From NCBI GenBank assembly GCA_015057445.1, contig SVEI01000001.1:62001-126000 (forward strand): a DNA stretch of 64,000 nt, read 5' to 3'. Below the pieces are notes generated by a model. The model saw only the letters and a list, made by a program, of their open reading frames with translations, had not been told where the DNA came from and ran no database searches. This DNA is from Lachnospiraceae bacterium (GTDB lineage: Bacteria; Bacillota; Clostridia; Lachnospirales; Lachnospiraceae). Of the stretch, positions 1 through 8,773 are shown in pieces. Each line of letters begins with the position of its first letter. Position 1 is the first letter of the stretch. Position numbers and translations under genes: made by a program.

Positions 1-2309
1 ATGAAGCAGATGATATACTTGGAACTTTATCTAGAATTGGCGAGAAAAAAGGATTTGTTGTTACATTATTGTCTGGTGATAGAGATTTGTTGCAACTTGC
101 TACTGATAAAATTAAGGTGAAATTACCAAAAACAAAAGCTGGTAAAACAATAATAGAGGAGTATTATGCGTCTGATGTAGAAGAAATTTATGGTGTTAAC
201 CCTATTACTTTTATTGATATGAAAGGTCTGATGGGAGATACATCTGATAATATTCCAGGTGTGCCTAAAATTGGAGAAAAAACAGCATCAAAACTTTTGA
301 TTGATTATGGCTCTTTAGATGGAATATATGCTGGAATCGATTCCATGAAACCAAGTAAAATGAAGGATAATTTGATAGAATTTAAAGAACTAGCTTATTT
401 ATCTAAGGAACTTGCCACAATCAAGTTAGATTGTGAATTAGATGTAGATATTGATTCTTCTAAATTAAATAATATTTTTAATCAAAAGTCTTTTGATCTT
501 TTTTCTGAGCTTGAATTTAAGAGTTTATTAAAAAGATTTGATGGGAATATGTCGTCGACGAATTTAGAATTTAAAACTATAATTATTGAAGATTATGATA
601 CTTATGTAGACATAATTAATAAAATCAAGGCATGTAAAAGGTTTGGATTTTCACTGATTCCAGGTGTTGATGCTCTGGTTGGTGCTTCCTTATGTTTTGA
701 AGACAATATAACATATCATATTCCATTTATAAATTTTATAACAGATGAATTAGTTATTAATGATATTATGGATGCAATGAGTGATAATGTGTGTTGTTTT
801 ATGGACTTAAAATCTCATTTACCCTATATGAAACTAGATTTGAATAATAAAATATTTGATTGTTCAGTTGCAGCTTATTTAATCAATCCATTAAAGAGCA
901 CCTACGGGTACGATGATATAGCAAGAGATTATATAGGAGTAAATGTAGAATCCCCAAAGGATTTATTGGGTAAAACAGATATTAATTTATTCACTGTTAA
1001 TGATGAAGATATTATTAAACATTATGCATATGCAACCTTAATTCCCTATCTTTCATTTGATGAAATCAATAAGGAACTTGATGAAAAAAATATGTATAAT
1101 TTGTATTATGATATTGAAATTCCTTGTTTATTTTCGCTTTATGATATGGAAAAAAATGGAATAAAGGTAAATAAAGAAGCATTAATTGAATTTGGTAAGA
1201 AACTAGAATGTGATATTAACTCATTAGAAAAAACTATATATGAGTTGGCAGGTAAAGAATTCAATATTAATTCCACAAAACAATTAGGGGAAGTTTTATT
1301 TGAAGATTTAGGACTTAAAGCAGGTAAAAAAACTAAAACAGGATATTCCACAAGTGTTGATGTATTGGAAAAGATATCTAGAGAGCATCCTATAGTGCCT
1401 AAAATTTTAGAATATAGATCACTTACAAAGCTTAATTCAACTTATGTAGTAGGTTTGTTACCGTATATTAAAGAAGATGGTAGAATTCATGGTAAATTTA
1501 ATCAGACAGTAACTGCTACTGGAAGAATAAGCTCAACTGACCCGAATCTTCAGAATATACCTACAAGAACGGAGCTTGGAAGAGAAATAAGAAAAGTATT
1601 TGTACCAGAAGAAGGGTTTATTTTCCTTGATGCAGACTATTCACAAATTGAATTAAGAGTTTTAGCTCATTTTTCTGAAGATGATACTTTGATTAATGCT
1701 TATAATAAAGATTCAGATATTCATGCTATTACAGCTGCTGAGGTGTTTGGTGTTCCTATGGAACAAGTAGATGGTTTAATGCGTAGAAGAGCAAAAGCAG
1801 TCAACTTTGGTATTGTATATGGAATTAGCTCCTTTGGATTAGGTCAAGACTTAGATATTTCTAGAAAAGAAGCTGAGATGTATATTAACAAATATTTTGA
1901 AACCTATCAAGGCGTTAAACGCTACCTAGATAATACTGTATCAAAGGCAAAAAAAGATGGCTTTGTGGACACTATATATGGAAGGCGTAGACCTGTTCCT
2001 GAACTATCATCTTCGAATTTTATGACAAGAAGTTTTGGCGAAAGGGTGGCAATGAATTCTCCAATTCAAGGTACTGCAGCTGATATCATAAAAATTGCCA
2101 TGATTAATGTAAATAAGGCTTTAAATGATAATAAATGTAAATCAAGATTAATACTTCAAGTTCACGATGAATTAATAATTGAAACAGCTATTGAAGAAAC
2201 GGAACTTGTAAAAAAATTACTTGTTAATGAAATGATAAATGCTGCTAATCTTAGAGTAAAGCTAGTTGTTGATGTTAACGAAGGAACAAGTTGGTATGAT
2301 GCAAAATAA
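1..2309 (+). CDS. polA: DNA polymerase I, 3' part of gene (5' end outside window)
   Basis: Repairs DNA and removes Okazaki primers. The reading frame is open from base 3, so the first in-window ATG is not the start; about 110 residues are missing compared with a usual 880-residue PolA. What remains begins inside the 5'-nuclease domain (ADD-GTLSRIGE, then SGDRDLLQL and the helix-hairpin-helix GVPKIGEKTA). The middle domain corresponds to the 3'-5' exonuclease, but the metal-binding DxE is replaced (FGFSLIPG), so proofreading should be absent, as in many Firmicutes PolA. The polymerase domain is intact: NLQNIPTR, motif A DADYSQIELR, motif B KAVNFGIVYG, motif C QVHDELI. coaE follows closely, a very common Firmicutes pair. 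Confidence 0.97.
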   Translation, partial: EADDILGTLSRIGEKKGFVVTLLSGDRDLLQLATDKIKVKLPKTKAGKTIIEEYYASDVEEIYGVNPITFIDMKGLMGDTSDNIPGVPKIGEKTASKLLIDYGSLDGIYAGIDSMKPSKMKDNLIEFKELAYLSKELATIKLDCELDVDIDSSKLNNIFNQKSFDLFSELEFKSLLKRFDGNMSSTNLEFKTIIIEDYDTYVDIINKIKACKRFGFSLIPGVDALVGASLCFEDNITYHIPFINFITDELVINDIMDAMSDNVCCFMDLKSHLPYMKLDLNNKIFDCSVAAYLINPLKSTYGYDDIARDYIGVNVESPKDLLGKTDINLFTVNDEDIIKHYAYATLIPYLSFDEINKELDEKNMYNLYYDIEIPCLFSLYDMEKNGIKVNKEALIEFGKKLECDINSLEKTIYELAGKEFNINSTKQLGEVLFEDLGLKAGKKTKTGYSTSVDVLEKISREHPIVPKILEYRSLTKLNSTYVVGLLPYIKEDGRIHGKFNQTVTATGRISSTDPNLQNIPTRTELGREIRKVFVPEEGFIFLDADYSQIELRVLAHFSEDDTLINAYNKDSDIHAITAAEVFGVPMEQVDGLMRRRAKAVNFGIVYGISSFGLGQDLDISRKEAEMYINKYFETYQGVKRYLDNTVSKAKKDGFVDTIYGRRRPVPELSSSNFMTRSFGERVAMNSPIQGTAADIIKIAMINVNKALNDNKCKSRLILQVHDELIIETAIEETELVKKLLVNEMINAANLRVKLVVDVNEGTSWYDAK

Positions 2310-2321
2310 TAGGTGAAAAAT

Positions 2322-2921
2322 ATGAAGATTTTGGGATTAACAGGCGGAGTTGGGTCTGGCAAAAGTAAAGTGCTAAATGAGCTTAGAGAAAAATACGATG
2401 CATATATTATTGAAGCAGATAAACTAGCCCATCAACTTATGCTACCCGGTGAAACAATATATAAGGAAATTGTTAAAGAATTTGGTTGTGATATTTTATC
2501 AGAAAAATCACCATATTATATTGATAGAAATATTTTAGGTGATATTGTATTTAATAATAAAGAAAAACTTAACAAATTAAATTCAATTACTCATCCACTG
2601 GTTAAACAAAAAATAATTGAACTTATAAATGAACGTAAATTTACTGGTGATACAAAGCTTTTTGTTATTGAAGCTGCCTTATTGATTGAGGCTGGATATA
2701 AAGAAATATGTGATGAAATATGGTATATATGGGTTGATAAAGAAGAACGTATAAAAAGATTGATGGATAGTAGAGGATATACAAGAGAAAAATGTTTATC
2801 TATATTCGAAAATCAACAAGAAGATTCGTTTTATAAAAAATATTCTGACCATATAATTAACAATCAAAATAGCTTTAAAAATACAGCGCTACAGATAAAA
2901 GATTTATTGAATATGTTGTAG
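2322..2921 (+). CDS. coaE: Dephospho-CoA kinase
   Basis: Phosphorylates the 3'-OH of dephospho-CoA, the last step of coenzyme A synthesis. The P-loop GGVGSGKS lies at residues 8-15 and the family motifs EADKLAHQL and THPLV follow. An in-frame GTG at 2313 exists, but the TAGGTG ribosome site at 2310-2315 is correctly spaced only from the ATG at 2322, so I use that start (199 residues, normal for the family). It lies 12 bases after polA and is probably co-transcribed with it. Confidence 0.95.
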   Translation: MKILGLTGGVGSGKSKVLNELREKYDAYIIEADKLAHQLMLPGETIYKEIVKEFGCDILSEKSPYYIDRNILGDIVFNNKEKLNKLNSITHPLVKQKIIELINERKFTGDTKLFVIEAALLIEAGYKEICDEIWYIWVDKEERIKRLMDSRGYTREKCLSIFENQQEDSFYKKYSDHIINNQNSFKNTALQIKDLLNML

Positions 2922-2965
2922 AATAATGATATAATTAATTGATTATACACAGTTAAAGGAGGCTT

Positions 2966-5080
2966 ATGGCAACTATGACAAAATATCCGGAACCACTTAT
3001 TTTTGGCTTAGATATAGGTACCCGTAGTATTGTTGGTACAGTAGGATACAAGGAAAAGGATAAATTTAATGTAGTCGCTATGGCTGTTAAGTATCACGAA
3101 ACCCGTTCCATGATTGATGGTCAAATTCATGACATAAGTAAAGTTAGTGAAGACATTGTGTGCGTTAAAAATCAATTAGAAGAACAACTTGGTGGAAGAA
3201 AGCTTACTGAAGTATGTATAGCTGCTGCAGGCCGTGTACTTAAAACTGCAGTAGGTCATGGAGAATATGAATTTAATGAAAATACACTTATCAATCAAGA
3301 ATATATACATTCTATAGATTTGATTGGTGTAGAAAAAGCTCATGAAATAATTATGGATGAGTTGTCCTTAAATAAAGAGAATACAAAATACTATTGTGTT
3401 GGATACACAGTAGTAAAATATTATTTAAATGATTATGAAATTAATAATCTAGAAGGTCATAAAGGTACTAAGATTGCTGCGGATGTTTTGGCTACATTTT
3501 TGCCAGAGGAGGTTGTAAGTAGTCTTTATTCTGCTGTTGAGAACTCAGGATTGGTTGTTAATAATTTGACACTAGAGCCTATAGCAGCCATCAATGTTGC
3601 AATACCAGAAAACTATAGGCTTCTTAATATTGCTTTAGTAGATGTTGGGGCTGGTACATCTGATATTTGTATTACAAAGGATGGTAGTATTATTGGATAT
3701 GGAATGATTCCTTCAGCAGGAGATGAGATGACAGAATGTCTTATCAAAAAATATCTTGTTGATTTTAATACTGCTGAGAAACTAAAACTTGTAAGTCCAA
3801 AGAAAAAAACAATTTCGTACAAAGATATAATGGGTGTAAGCCACAAAGTTACACCAGATGAAATTTTATCATCGTTAGAAGCTGCTAAGAAAAATATTGC
3901 AAAAAAAGTTGCTGAAAAGATTATGGAGCTTAATGGCGGAACATCAGTTAGTGCAGTATTTATTGTTGGTGGCGGAGGCAAAATCTCCGGTTTTTCAGAG
4001 ATGGTTGCTGGATATTTGAAACTTCCAAAGGAAAGAGTTGCTCTTAGGGGCCAGGAAGTCATGAATGACATTAATATACTAGTTGATGATATAAAAAAAG
4101 ATTCTCTTTATGTAACTCCAATTGGTATATGTTTAAATTATTTTGATCAAAAAAATAATTTTATATTTGTTAATGTAAATGGAGAAAGAGTAAAGCTTTA
4201 TAACAACGATAAGTTAACAATTTTTGATGCTGCAGTTCAATATGGTTTCCCTAAAGAAGATATATTCCCTAAAAGAGGGGATGATATAACCTTTAAAATC
4301 AATGGTAAAACAAGAATTGTAAGAGGCTATACCGGAGAACCCGCAGTAATAATTCAAAATGATAAAGAAGTAGGTATGAATTCTTTAATTGAAGCAAATG
4401 ACAGGATTAAAATCACCCCATCCACCAAAGGGGCATGTGCATCAATTGAATTGGGAAGTCTACCAGAATATGACGGAGTATTAAAGTTTAATGTTAATGA
4501 TTCTGAGATTACATGTCCTAAGTTTCCTATAGTTAATGGGGAACCAGAATCACAACTATATCAAATTTGTGATGGTGATGACATAGAGATGCAGTCTTAT
4601 TATACATTAAAGCAATTGTTAACTTTTATGGATGTTAATCTTGAAGCCAAATTCTTTATAAATAATAAAGAAGCTAATATGGAAGACAAAATATATGAAA
4701 ATTTTGTTGTTTATTGGGTTGATAAATCCGTAGACATAACATCTAATAAGCAGGATAATGTATCTGAGAAACAATCAATTGATACATCAAATAACGAAAA
4801 TACTGTGGTAGATAATATCAAAGAATCTGATGATAGTACTGCAATTGCAGATAACAAATCTGATTCTAATAGTATTGCTATGGGTATTATTGTTAATAAA
4901 ACGCCTGTTACTCTAACTGGTAAATCTTCATATAAATTTGTAGATATATTTGATTTTTATGAATTTGATTTATCTGTAATGCGAGGTAAAAAATTAATTA
5001 CAAAAATTAACGGACACGATGCAGAGTTTATGGAGACACTTGTAGAAGGCTCTATTGTAGATATTTATTGGGAGAATTAA
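2966..5080 (+). CDS. FtsA-like ASKHA ATPase with long repeated C-terminal region
   Basis: Actin-fold (ASKHA) protein of the FtsA/PilM group. FGLDIGTRS near residue 14 and DVGAGTSD near residue 230 are the two phosphate-binding motifs, and VGGGG near residue 334 is the adenosine motif; the SHS2/1C insertion is present between them. About 704 residues, far longer than classical FtsA (about 420). The extra C-terminal 300 residues hold three similar stretches starting near 396, 504 and 639, each opening with a short strand of the V-x-V/I-N-x type, the last after an Asn/Asp/Ser-rich linker. A role in division or envelope assembly is inferred from the family. AGGAGG (2957-2962) is only 3 bases from the first ATG, so the ATG at 2975 is a serious alternative start. 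Confidence 0.8.
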   Translation: MATMTKYPEPLIFGLDIGTRSIVGTVGYKEKDKFNVVAMAVKYHETRSMIDGQIHDISKVSEDIVCVKNQLEEQLGGRKLTEVCIAAAGRVLKTAVGHGEYEFNENTLINQEYIHSIDLIGVEKAHEIIMDELSLNKENTKYYCVGYTVVKYYLNDYEINNLEGHKGTKIAADVLATFLPEEVVSSLYSAVENSGLVVNNLTLEPIAAINVAIPENYRLLNIALVDVGAGTSDICITKDGSIIGYGMIPSAGDEMTECLIKKYLVDFNTAEKLKLVSPKKKTISYKDIMGVSHKVTPDEILSSLEAAKKNIAKKVAEKIMELNGGTSVSAVFIVGGGGKISGFSEMVAGYLKLPKERVALRGQEVMNDINILVDDIKKDSLYVTPIGICLNYFDQKNNFIFVNVNGERVKLYNNDKLTIFDAAVQYGFPKEDIFPKRGDDITFKINGKTRIVRGYTGEPAVIIQNDKEVGMNSLIEANDRIKITPSTKGACASIELGSLPEYDGVLKFNVNDSEITCPKFPIVNGEPESQLYQICDGDDIEMQSYYTLKQLLTFMDVNLEAKFFINNKEANMEDKIYENFVVYWVDKSVDITSNKQDNVSEKQSIDTSNNENTVVDNIKESDDSTAIADNKSDSNSIAMGIIVNKTPVTLTGKSSYKFVDIFDFYEFDLSVMRGKKLITKINGHDAEFMETLVEGSIVDIYWEN

Positions 5081-5086
5081 TGTATC

Positions 5087-6772
5087 ATGATTGAAATGTT
5101 TTCTGATCATTTTATGACATATCAGAAAATTAAATATAGTATAGGAGTATTTCTTTTACTTAGTTTAAGTGTTTTTGGATTATTCCCAAATAAAACATTG
5201 ATTATATTTGCTATTATAGCATTAATATTTATGTATTTTATTAATCAATATTTAATCAAACATGATAATACGATAAATCCTAATGTAATAATTGCAGTTA
5301 GGTTTATTGAATTATCTTTATATAATTTGTTTGATTATTTATTTTCAATGAATGATATATTAAGATCAATGTGGTCCATACTTATTCTTTCAGCAGGATT
5401 AAGTTTTATTGTTGACTCATCAGAACTTGAAAAAACAACTATATTTTCAAGAAAGTTGTTTTATTTTGCTCCGATTATTGTAAAGACTCTGTTCTCCATT
5501 TCAAAAAAATCAGAGGCAGAATGGTTTAGTTACTGTCTATTACAAGCTTTAATCTCTATTATTATATTTTATATTGTAGATGCCTATCTTCATTTAAATT
5601 CTACATATGATAGCATTAAGAGAAAATTAACAATAGAAAAGTCAAACATTGAAAGCAATAATGAAAAATTACTTGACTATCAGGAAAGAGTCAAATCAAT
5701 TAATGAGCAGATAAATTATCAAAAAATTGAATTGGCTAGGACTTTGAGAGATCTTGAGCAGGTCAATATAGAAATTGAATCTCAAACCTCTATTTTAAAA
5801 TATATGGCATCTACATTTGATATTCTAAAATGTATGAATGTGATAACCGATTCAATTATAGAAGTAAAAAAACCAAAACTATGTGCTTTTTATGTTGATA
5901 AAGATACATACATGAATAAAGAAAGTAGATGTATAATTAAGACTAATTATACGTCTATGGAAAGAAGATTAAGAAAAGATATAGAATCCATTTTTAATTC
6001 TATAAGTCAGGAAAAAATTAGTAATTGTAAAATAATTAGATCTTACAAGTTAAAAGATTATAAATTTATTGGAGATGCAAATATTAATTCTATGGCGTTA
6101 ATGCCTCTTTCTGATGGAGATAATATTTATGGCCTGATGATTGTAGGATCTGATGAAGATGGATTCTTTGATAGAGGTACTTCTTACTACGAAAATTGTA
6201 TAATCGAATTTGGATCTGCCATTAAAAGTACAATACTTTATCTTCAGATGGAAGATATGGCTAGAAAAGATGGTCTTACGGGAATATACAATAGAGTTTA
6301 TAATACAGAGCTATTTAAATCTGTTTCTAAAGAGGCACTTAATAATAAAACACCTCTAACAGTGGCTCTTTTCGATATTGATAAATTCAAAAATGTGAAT
6401 GATACATATGGTCATTTGGCTGGGGATGATGTAATTAAGATGGTTGCAAATGTTGCTCAGTCATATGCTGAAAAGCATAATGGTTTTGCATGCCGTTTCG
6501 GTGGAGAAGAATTTTTATTGACTCTTCCAAATATTGATGAAGTTGAAGCGATGAAAATCCTTGAATCTATGCATAATGAAATTAAATCTACTACAGTTAA
6601 ATCAGGGAATTATAATATTTCAGTGAATGTATGTATTGGTGTGTCCTCTTACCCGAACATATGTAAAGATCCTGAGATTTTAGTTAGTAGAGCGGATAAT
6701 GCTATGTACTACGGTAAAAAACATGGTAGAGGCAGACTTGTACTTGATAATCCAGAATTAGATTTAGAATAA
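5087..6772 (+). CDS. Membrane-anchored GGDEF-domain diguanylate cyclase
   Basis: Predicted to make cyclic di-GMP from two GTP. The first 165 residues contain about six hydrophobic segments, then comes a coiled-coil stretch (about 180-240), a GAF-like region (about 250-385) and the GGDEF domain (about 395-550). The active site reads GGEEF near residue 470, and DIDKFKNVND supplies the metal-binding Asp, so activity is expected. The allosteric I-site (RxxD ahead of the active loop) reads KHNG, so product inhibition at this site is not expected. The start is 6 bases after the FtsA-like gene with only a weak GGAG upstream; the ATG at 5096 is possible. Confidence 0.88.
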   Translation: MIEMFSDHFMTYQKIKYSIGVFLLLSLSVFGLFPNKTLIIFAIIALIFMYFINQYLIKHDNTINPNVIIAVRFIELSLYNLFDYLFSMNDILRSMWSILILSAGLSFIVDSSELEKTTIFSRKLFYFAPIIVKTLFSISKKSEAEWFSYCLLQALISIIIFYIVDAYLHLNSTYDSIKRKLTIEKSNIESNNEKLLDYQERVKSINEQINYQKIELARTLRDLEQVNIEIESQTSILKYMASTFDILKCMNVITDSIIEVKKPKLCAFYVDKDTYMNKESRCIIKTNYTSMERRLRKDIESIFNSISQEKISNCKIIRSYKLKDYKFIGDANINSMALMPLSDGDNIYGLMIVGSDEDGFFDRGTSYYENCIIEFGSAIKSTILYLQMEDMARKDGLTGIYNRVYNTELFKSVSKEALNNKTPLTVALFDIDKFKNVNDTYGHLAGDDVIKMVANVAQSYAEKHNGFACRFGGEEFLLTLPNIDEVEAMKILESMHNEIKSTTVKSGNYNISVNVCIGVSSYPNICKDPEILVSRADNAMYYGKKHGRGRLVLDNPELDLE

Positions 6773-7087
6773 ATTGTTTTTTAAAAAAGACAATTTAAAC
6801 CAAATTTTTTCTTGTTTCAACTAATTGTTTAAATTATAATATATTTTGTAATCAATGTTAATTCTGGTATATTATAATAACGCCAAGATTATTAGTTGTT
6901 GTAAACTTATCTATTCATTTTACCAAATTTGGATGTGGGTAATATTGAATTTAAGTCAGTTTAACAGCTTATAATATGCAGAATCATGTGGATTGTGTTA
7001 ATAACTGAAAGTAAAAGATGTGAATAATAAGAGAGTAGTCTATATAAATTTATAGAAAGGAATATGATTATATCATAGTAATGTATC
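6773..7087. other. 315-base intergenic region before ackA
   Basis: No convincing gene. An AT-only inverted repeat (6771-6777 with 6790-6796) just after the GGDEF gene could be a weak terminator. A TATAAT at 6970-6975 has TTGAAT 19 bases upstream (6945-6950), a poor-spacing promoter candidate for ackA. Near the end, AAAGGA (7056-7061) is followed by a four-codon reading frame (ATG 7064 to TAG 7078) that lies between the only ribosome site and the ackA start. Confidence 0.4.
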
Positions 7088-8278
7088 ATGAAAGTATTAG
7101 TTATTAATTGTGGAAGTTCATCACTTAAGTATCAGCTTATTGATTCCGAGGCTGAAAAGGTTCTTGCAAAAGGTATTTGTGAAAGAATAAAACTTCCAAT
7201 GGGAGAGATGTCACATCAAACTACTGGAAAGGATAAAGTAAAAATCGAAACACCTATTCCAGATCACAGTGTAGCAGTAAAACTTGTATTAGAAAAATTA
7301 TTAGATAAAGAAATTGGTGCTATATCAAGCTTGGATGAGATTAATGCTATAGGCCATAGAGTTGTACATGGTGGAGAAAAATTTGCTTCATCAGCGCTTA
7401 TTACCGATGAAGTATATGCCGCTATTGAAGAGTGCAATGATCTTGCTCCCCTTCATAATCCAGCAAATCTTATAGGTATAAAAGCTTGTCAGGAACTTAT
7501 GCCTAATTTACCACAGGTTGCTGTTTTTGATACTGCTTTTCACCAGACTATGCCAAGTGAGGCATATATTTATGGTATTCCATATGAATATTATGAAAAA
7601 TATAAAGTTAGACGTTATGGATTCCATGGTACAAGTCATAGTTTCGTATCTAAAAGATGTGCTGAGATTCTTGGAAAGAATATTGAAGATACAAAAATTA
7701 TTGTTTGTCACTTAGGTGGAGGAGCAAGTATAACTGCTGTAAAAGGCGGAAAATCAATAGATACTACTATGGGTCTTACTCCGCTTGAGGGTATTACAAT
7801 GGGTACTAGAAGTGGTAACATTGATCCAGCCATAATTGAATTTATTGCCAAAAAAGAGAACAAAGATATATCAGAAATTATGGATATTCTTAACAAAAAA
7901 TCTGGTGTTATGGGAATTTCAGGTGTCTCAAGCGATTTTAGAGATATAAATAATGGTATCGAAAATGGTCATGAAAGATGTGAAATTGCTATGAATGTTT
8001 TCTGCTATCAAGCAGCTAAGCTTATTGGTGGATATATTGCGGCAATGAATGGTGTAGATGCAATAGTATTTACTGCTGGTGTTGGAGAAAATGATATTGT
8101 TGTAAGAAAACTTACCATGGAAAGATTTGGATATATGGGTATTTACATAAACGAGGAGGCTAATTCCAACAAAGGTAAAGAAATTAAAATTTCTACTGAT
8201 GAATCAAAGATTCCAGTATATGTAATACCAACAAACGAAGAACTTGCAATCGCAAGAGAGACAGTTGCTTTAGTTTAA
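7088..8278 (+). CDS. ackA: Acetate kinase
   Basis: Interconverts acetyl phosphate + ADP and acetate + ATP, the ATP-yielding step of acetate fermentation. 396 residues, normal length. Family signatures are the N-terminal NCGSSSLK (residues 7-14), the catalytic FDTAFHQTMP, the HGTSHSFVS box, GGGAS and GTRSGNIDP. The start gives MKVLVIN as in other acetate kinases. No phosphate acetyltransferase gene is adjacent, though the two are often paired. The visible AAAGGA is 26 bases upstream of the start, with a mini-ORF in between, so translation may be coupled. Confidence 0.97.
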   Translation: MKVLVINCGSSSLKYQLIDSEAEKVLAKGICERIKLPMGEMSHQTTGKDKVKIETPIPDHSVAVKLVLEKLLDKEIGAISSLDEINAIGHRVVHGGEKFASSALITDEVYAAIEECNDLAPLHNPANLIGIKACQELMPNLPQVAVFDTAFHQTMPSEAYIYGIPYEYYEKYKVRRYGFHGTSHSFVSKRCAEILGKNIEDTKIIVCHLGGGASITAVKGGKSIDTTMGLTPLEGITMGTRSGNIDPAIIEFIAKKENKDISEIMDILNKKSGVMGISGVSSDFRDINNGIENGHERCEIAMNVFCYQAAKLIGGYIAAMNGVDAIVFTAGVGENDIVVRKLTMERFGYMGIYINEEANSNKGKEIKISTDESKIPVYVIPTNEELAIARETVALV

Positions 8279-8343
8279 TATTTCTTTTAATGTTACATTT
8301 TGAAAAATATAACATTTAATGGAAATATTTTGTCAAATTTTTA

Positions 8344-8372
8344 TTGACAACCGTTATTAATGTTTGTATAAT
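8344..8372 (+). promoter_or_regulatory. Vegetative promoter of rpmF
   Basis: TTGACA at 8344-8349 and TATAAT at 8367-8372, separated by exactly 17 bases. This is a full-consensus housekeeping promoter placed 34 bases upstream of the L32 start, consistent with high ribosomal protein expression. Confidence 0.85.
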
Positions 8373-8406
8373 ACAAAAAGTGTGATTTTTAAGGAGGTGT
8401 AACCGA

Positions 8407-8586
8407 ATGTCAATTTGTCCAAAGAATAAAAGTTCAAAAGCAAGAAGAGACAAGCGTAGAGCTAACTGGAAGATGAGTGTTCCTGGATTAGTAAAGTGCA
8501 GCAAGTGTGGCGAGCTAATGATGCCACATAGAGTATGCAAGGCTTGTGGTTCATATAATAAGAAAGAAATCGTTAAGGCTGACTAA
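8407..8586 (+). CDS. rpmF: 50S ribosomal protein L32
   Basis: 59-residue ribosomal protein of the large subunit. It opens MSICPKNKSSKARRDKRRA and carries two zinc-ligand pairs, CSKC and CKAC, so this is the zinc-binding (C+) form. AAGGAGGTG at 8391-8399 is a strong ribosome site 7 bases before the ATG. It has its own consensus promoter and its own terminator. The DUF177/YceD gene that usually precedes rpmF is not present here. Confidence 0.97.
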   Translation: MSICPKNKSSKARRDKRRANWKMSVPGLVKCSKCGELMMPHRVCKACGSYNKKEIVKAD

Positions 8587-8603
8587 TTTGTTCTTAACAG
8601 GAG

Positions 8604-8630
8604 AAAGAGGAATATTTATTCCTCTTTTTT
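8604..8630 (+). terminator. Intrinsic terminator after rpmF
   Basis: Perfect 10-bp stem AAAGAGGAAT / ATTCCTCTTT around a 4-base loop, running into T residues to 8630. Confidence 0.85.
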
Positions 8631-8685
8631 CTTTGCCTCGAAATTAATATTCTTTTTATCTAATAAAACATAGTCCCTAAAAATA

Positions 8686-8714
8686 TTGACTTACAATTTC
8701 ATAAAAGCTATAAT
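8686..8714 (+). promoter_or_regulatory. Vegetative promoter of the plsX-rnc-smc-ftsY operon
   Basis: TTGACT at 8686-8691 and TATAAT at 8709-8714 with a 17-base spacer, 60 bases upstream of plsX. Confidence 0.8.
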
Positions 8715-8773
8715 ATTTTGGATAATGCACTAATTGCGCATATTATTAATTTATTATATATTGAGGTGACAAA

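Noticed and set aside
3613-4071. Long minus-strand frame within the FtsA-like gene
   Set aside because: It is a shadow of the well-supported plus-strand gene, with no ribosome site and low-complexity composition.
6841-6900. TATAAT at about 6892 in the ackA upstream region as a promoter
   Set aside because: No -35 element at 15-19 bases upstream.
8289-8316. AATGTTA/TAACATT repeat after ackA as terminator
   Set aside because: Seven AT-rich base pairs, a long loop and no T-tract make it too weak to call.
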